Part shown: positions 49,326-51,869 of the stretch, in pieces
Position numbering within the stretch: position 1 is the first letter of the stretch
Layout of the letters: each line of letters opens with the position of its first letter
Source of the DNA: Anaerocolumna sp.
GTDB taxonomy: Bacteria > Bacillota > Clostridia > Lachnospirales > Lachnospiraceae
Assembly (NCBI GenBank): GCA_029256725.1
Contig: JAQSXJ010000026.1
Location: forward strand, 1-51,869
Direction of reading: 5' to 3'
Length of the DNA stretch: 51,869 bases
Notes under the pieces: model-generated
Seen by the model: the letters and a program-made list of their open reading frames with translations, nothing else
What the model was told of the DNA's origin: nothing
Databases searched by the model: none
Made by a program: the position numbers and the translations under genes

Positions 49326-51017
49326 ATGTCACATAAGGATTTACAAGGTTTTATAAAAACCTTAGAAAAGAAGGGTGAGCTCAAACGTATTAAGGCAGAG
49401 GTTTCCTCTGAACTGGAAATTACAGAAATAGCTGACAGGATTTCTAAAGAATACGGTAGTGCACTTTTGTTCGAGAAGGTAAAAGATTCCTCCTATCCAC
49501 TGCTGATAAATGCCATGGGAACTTTTGAGAGAATGAGTATGGCTTTGGACGCTGAAACTTTGGATGAAATCGGGGATGAAATCAAAGAATATCTGGAACT
49601 TCGTAATTATCTTACCATAAAAGGGTTACTAAGAAGCATTCCAAGATTACTCAGGCTTATCTATGCTCTGCCCCTAAAAAGGCCGGGAAGAGGAAAATGC
49701 CAACAGATTATAGAAAAAGAAGTGAATTTGTATAATTTGCCGGTGTTAAAATGCTGGCCTTTGGATGCAGGGAGGTTTTTTACCCTGCCTTTAGTTTTTA
49801 CCAAGGACAGGAATACGAAGCAGCAGAACGTGGGAATGTACCGAATGCAGATATTAGATGAGAAGACCACGGGGATGCACTGGCATAAACATAAAGACGG
49901 TTCGGAGATTTATGGAGGATATAAGGCTAATAAAGAACGAATGCCCGTATCTGTAGCCCTTGGCTGTGATCCGGCTATTACCTATGCCGCAACAGCACCT
50001 TTGCCGAAAATGCTGGATGAAATGATGCTAGCCGGTTGGCTTAGGAAATCCAATGTTACCATGGTAAAATGTATTACCAACGATATATATGTTCCGGCGA
50101 ATGCGGAAATTGTGCTGGAGGGTTATGTTGATACCACAGAGGACTTGGTACTTGAGGGGCCGTTTGGGGATCATACAGGTTATTATTCTCTGGCAGATTA
50201 TTACCCGAGATTTCATGTAACCTGCATAACTCACAGAAAAGCAGCAATCTATCCTGCTACTGTTGTAGGAAAGCCTCCCATGGAAGATTGTTATATGGCA
50301 AAGGCTACGGAGAGAATATTTCTTCCTATCCTAAAAATGCAGATTCCAGAGCTTAAAGATATAAATCTTCCTTTAGAAGGTGTATTTCATAATTGCGCTA
50401 TACTTTCTGTCCGTTCCGCTTATCCTGGCTGTGCCAGAAAAGTAATGAATGCGGTATGGGGCATGGGGCAGATGATGTATACAAAGCTTGTGGTTATTGT
50501 AAATGAAAATGTAGATGTACAGAATCTTAAGGAAGTGGGACAGGCAGTTATAAAAAATGTAGGGAGTCTTAATGACCTGCTCTTATCAGAAGGACCTCTG
50601 GATGCTCTTGACCACTCCTCAGATAAAGCTTTGTATGGTACCAGACTGGGTGTGGATGCAACTACAGTAAGAGAAACAGCCGGAAATGAAAGTTTTCAGA
50701 TAATCCAGGTTAGCAAGAAATATCCAGGGGAAGCAAAAGATCTGTTAATGAAGCATTTAAAAGACAATAATGATAAATTTGTCATTGCAGTGGATGATAG
50801 TGTGGATATTTCTAACTTCTCCCTGGTAATGTGGAAATTATTTAATAATATTGATGCGAAAAGAGATCTGATAACTTTGGATAATAAGTTTGGTATTGAT
50901 GCAACAAAAAAATGGAAAGAGGAAGGACTTACCAGAGACTGGCCGGAAGACATCACGATGTCCCAGGAAATTATTGATCTGGTAAATGAAAGATGGAAAG
51001 AATATGGGCTTGATTAA
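49326..51017 (+). CDS. UbiD-family prenylated-FMN decarboxylase
   Basis: 563 residues. UbiD enzymes decarboxylate aromatic or unsaturated acids with prenylated FMN; in anaerobic Gram-positives one relevant path is menaquinone synthesis. Visible features are RMQILDEKTTGMHWHKHKDG (prFMN and metal region), ALGCDPAITYAATAPLP, EIVLEGYVDTTEDLVLEGPF then GDHTGYYSLADYYP (the conserved Glu/Arg/Glu area) and IYPATVVGKPPMEDC. The length is above the roughly 480-500 residues of E. coli UbiD, with an extended C-terminal part. The gene for a UbiA-type prenyltransferase overlaps its end by 14 bases, supporting a quinone pathway. The ribosome site (AGGTAG) is modest. Confidence 0.9.
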   Translation: MSHKDLQGFIKTLEKKGELKRIKAEVSSELEITEIADRISKEYGSALLFEKVKDSSYPLLINAMGTFERMSMALDAETLDEIGDEIKEYLELRNYLTIKGLLRSIPRLLRLIYALPLKRPGRGKCQQIIEKEVNLYNLPVLKCWPLDAGRFFTLPLVFTKDRNTKQQNVGMYRMQILDEKTTGMHWHKHKDGSEIYGGYKANKERMPVSVALGCDPAITYAATAPLPKMLDEMMLAGWLRKSNVTMVKCITNDIYVPANAEIVLEGYVDTTEDLVLEGPFGDHTGYYSLADYYPRFHVTCITHRKAAIYPATVVGKPPMEDCYMAKATERIFLPILKMQIPELKDINLPLEGVFHNCAILSVRSAYPGCARKVMNAVWGMGQMMYTKLVVIVNENVDVQNLKEVGQAVIKNVGSLNDLLLSEGPLDALDHSSDKALYGTRLGVDATTVRETAGNESFQIIQVSKKYPGEAKDLLMKHLKDNNDKFVIAVDDSVDISNFSLVMWKLFNNIDAKRDLITLDNKFGIDATKKWKEEGLTRDWPEDITMSQEIIDLVNERWKEYGLD

Positions 51018-51869
51018 GATTATTCATAAGGTTGTAGACAAATTAAAGCAATACGGAAAACTGGTTATGTTCTCCCATACAATTTTCTCTTTAAGTTTTG
51101 CTGTAGTATCAATGGTACTTGCGTCTAAAGGAATCCCGGATTTTAAAACCGTATTTTTTATACTGGTTTGCTTTATGGGGGCAAGAACCGGTGCCAATGC
51201 CATCAACCGTGTTATAGATGCAGAAATAGATGCCAGGAACCCAAGAACGAAGAGCCGTCAGATACCAAAAGGCGAGATGAATAAAAAAGAAGTCATATTA
51301 CTAACCAGTCTATGTTTCCTGGTAATGCTATATGGTGCATATCGTTTAAATATCATTTGCTTGCTGTTATCACCGATAGCTCTGATACTTTTGATTGGAT
51401 ACTCCTATTGCAAAAGATTTACTTTTCTTTGCCATTTCATACTTGGTGTGACTTGTGCCTGTGCTCCGGTTGGAGCCTGGCTTGCTGTTACAGGCAGTCT
51501 TACCTGGGTACCGCTGTTTTTGGGAGCTGCCAATACCTTATGGGTGGCAGGATTTGATATCATCTATGGCTGCCAGGATTACGATTTTGATAAAGCGAAC
51601 AAACTGCATTCGGTTCCGGTTCAGTTTGGTGTAAAATATGCGTTGTGGATATCAGCCTTTCTACATACAATAACCCTATTCTGTCTGATTGCTGTCGGTA
51701 TTTTTTCAGCTGATCTTTCTGCAATTTATTATGCGGGAATTGCTGTTATAGCTGCTTTATTTGTTGCTGAATACAGGATGGTATCCCCCAGTAACCTGGT
51801 TAATGTAAATATTGCCTCTTACAGTGTCAATCAGATTGTTAGCATTGTTTTTCTTATATTTGGTCTTGC
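51004..51869 (+). CDS. UbiA-family prenyltransferase (3' end outside window)
   Basis: Open from the ATG at 51004 to the end of the window, 288 residues, no stop seen. GGAAAG precedes the ATG, and the frame overlaps the UbiD gene by 14 bases. The first Asp motif is NAINRVIDAEIDARNPRT (N-x3-D-x3-D), the second is YGCQDYDFDK (D-x3-D), both binding the magnesium-pyrophosphate of the prenyl donor. RQIPKGEMNKKE between them is typical. About eight membrane helices are seen, for example FFILVCFMGARTGANAINR and LLSPIALILLIGYSYCKRF. It attaches a polyprenyl chain to an aromatic acceptor, here probably in quinone synthesis together with the UbiD-family enzyme. Confidence 0.93.
   Translation, partial: MGLIKIIHKVVDKLKQYGKLVMFSHTIFSLSFAVVSMVLASKGIPDFKTVFFILVCFMGARTGANAINRVIDAEIDARNPRTKSRQIPKGEMNKKEVILLTSLCFLVMLYGAYRLNIICLLLSPIALILLIGYSYCKRFTFLCHFILGVTCACAPVGAWLAVTGSLTWVPLFLGAANTLWVAGFDIIYGCQDYDFDKANKLHSVPVQFGVKYALWISAFLHTITLFCLIAVGIFSADLSAIYYAGIAVIAALFVAEYRMVSPSNLVNVNIASYSVNQIVSIVFLIFGL

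Overview
The window looks like a chromosomal segment of a low-GC Firmicute, most probably a Lachnospiraceae-type Clostridium relative. The evidence is AT-rich intergenic DNA, strong AGGAGG-type ribosome binding sites with frequent TTG/GTG starts, a T-box leader, a perfect CIRCE operator, a split type 1B pyrimidine gene set (pyrK + pyrD), and several small or domain-of-unknown-function families typical of that group. The taxonomic assignment is inference from gene content. No rRNA, tRNA, CRISPR array, phage or insertion-sequence transposase was seen.

Layout. 1-2.2 kb: the end of a Gfo/Idh/MocA oxidoreductase, a sugar-phosphate isomerase/epimerase-like TIM barrel and a DUF3298/DUF4163-like protein. 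2.2-3 kb: a mostly non-coding stretch with a perfect 31-bp hairpin and small genes. 3.1-5.8 kb: a promoter, then a Nudix-like protein, pyrC and pyrF. 5.8-6.3 kb: a 304-bp nested palindrome followed by a 15-nt tandem repeat. 6.4-9.2 kb (minus): a T-box-controlled pair of PLP enzymes of sulfur amino-acid metabolism. 9.4-12 kb: a two-component system. 12.1-14.5 kb (minus): a cyclophilin and an aminopeptidase P. 15-16.8 kb: two DUF2087 proteins and a GNAT acetyltransferase. 16.9-19.4 kb: pyrK-pyrD-pyrE, followed by a 50-aa membrane protein.

20-30 kb holds the most unusual locus, a ten-gene tightly overlapping cluster resembling a Tad/Flp-type pilus or secretion machine. It has a CpaF/TadA-like ATPase with an intact P-loop, one large membrane protein that looks like TadB and TadC joined, a CpaB-like SAF protein, and three successive ParA/MinD/CpaE-like proteins that have all lost the P-loop lysine. 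Four small proteins with N-terminal membrane segments follow, the last ending in an Ada-like Cys/His zinc module. Between the machinery and the pilin-like genes lies the second copy of the nested palindrome from 5.8 kb. The two copies keep base pairing while changing sequence and share an almost identical apical loop.

30-36.7 kb: a CorC/HlyC-type CBS membrane protein (minus), a zinc-dependent phospholipase C-like protein, an ABC-F ATPase with a degenerate second P-loop (minus), and an ABC-2 transporter pair. 36.7-42.1 kb: an AT-rich region with three matching inverted-repeat operators in front of an ArsR-type regulator that is translationally coupled to a heterodimeric ABC exporter. 42.5-45.4 kb: a GH13 amylase-family protein lacking the catalytic nucleophile, a small orphan gene on the minus strand, and a DUF5721-like protein. 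45.4-47.6 kb: CIRCE plus htpG, whose product has eukaryote-like acidic linkers. 48-51.9 kb: a DegV protein, then UbiD and UbiA family genes for quinone-type metabolism; the last one runs off the window.
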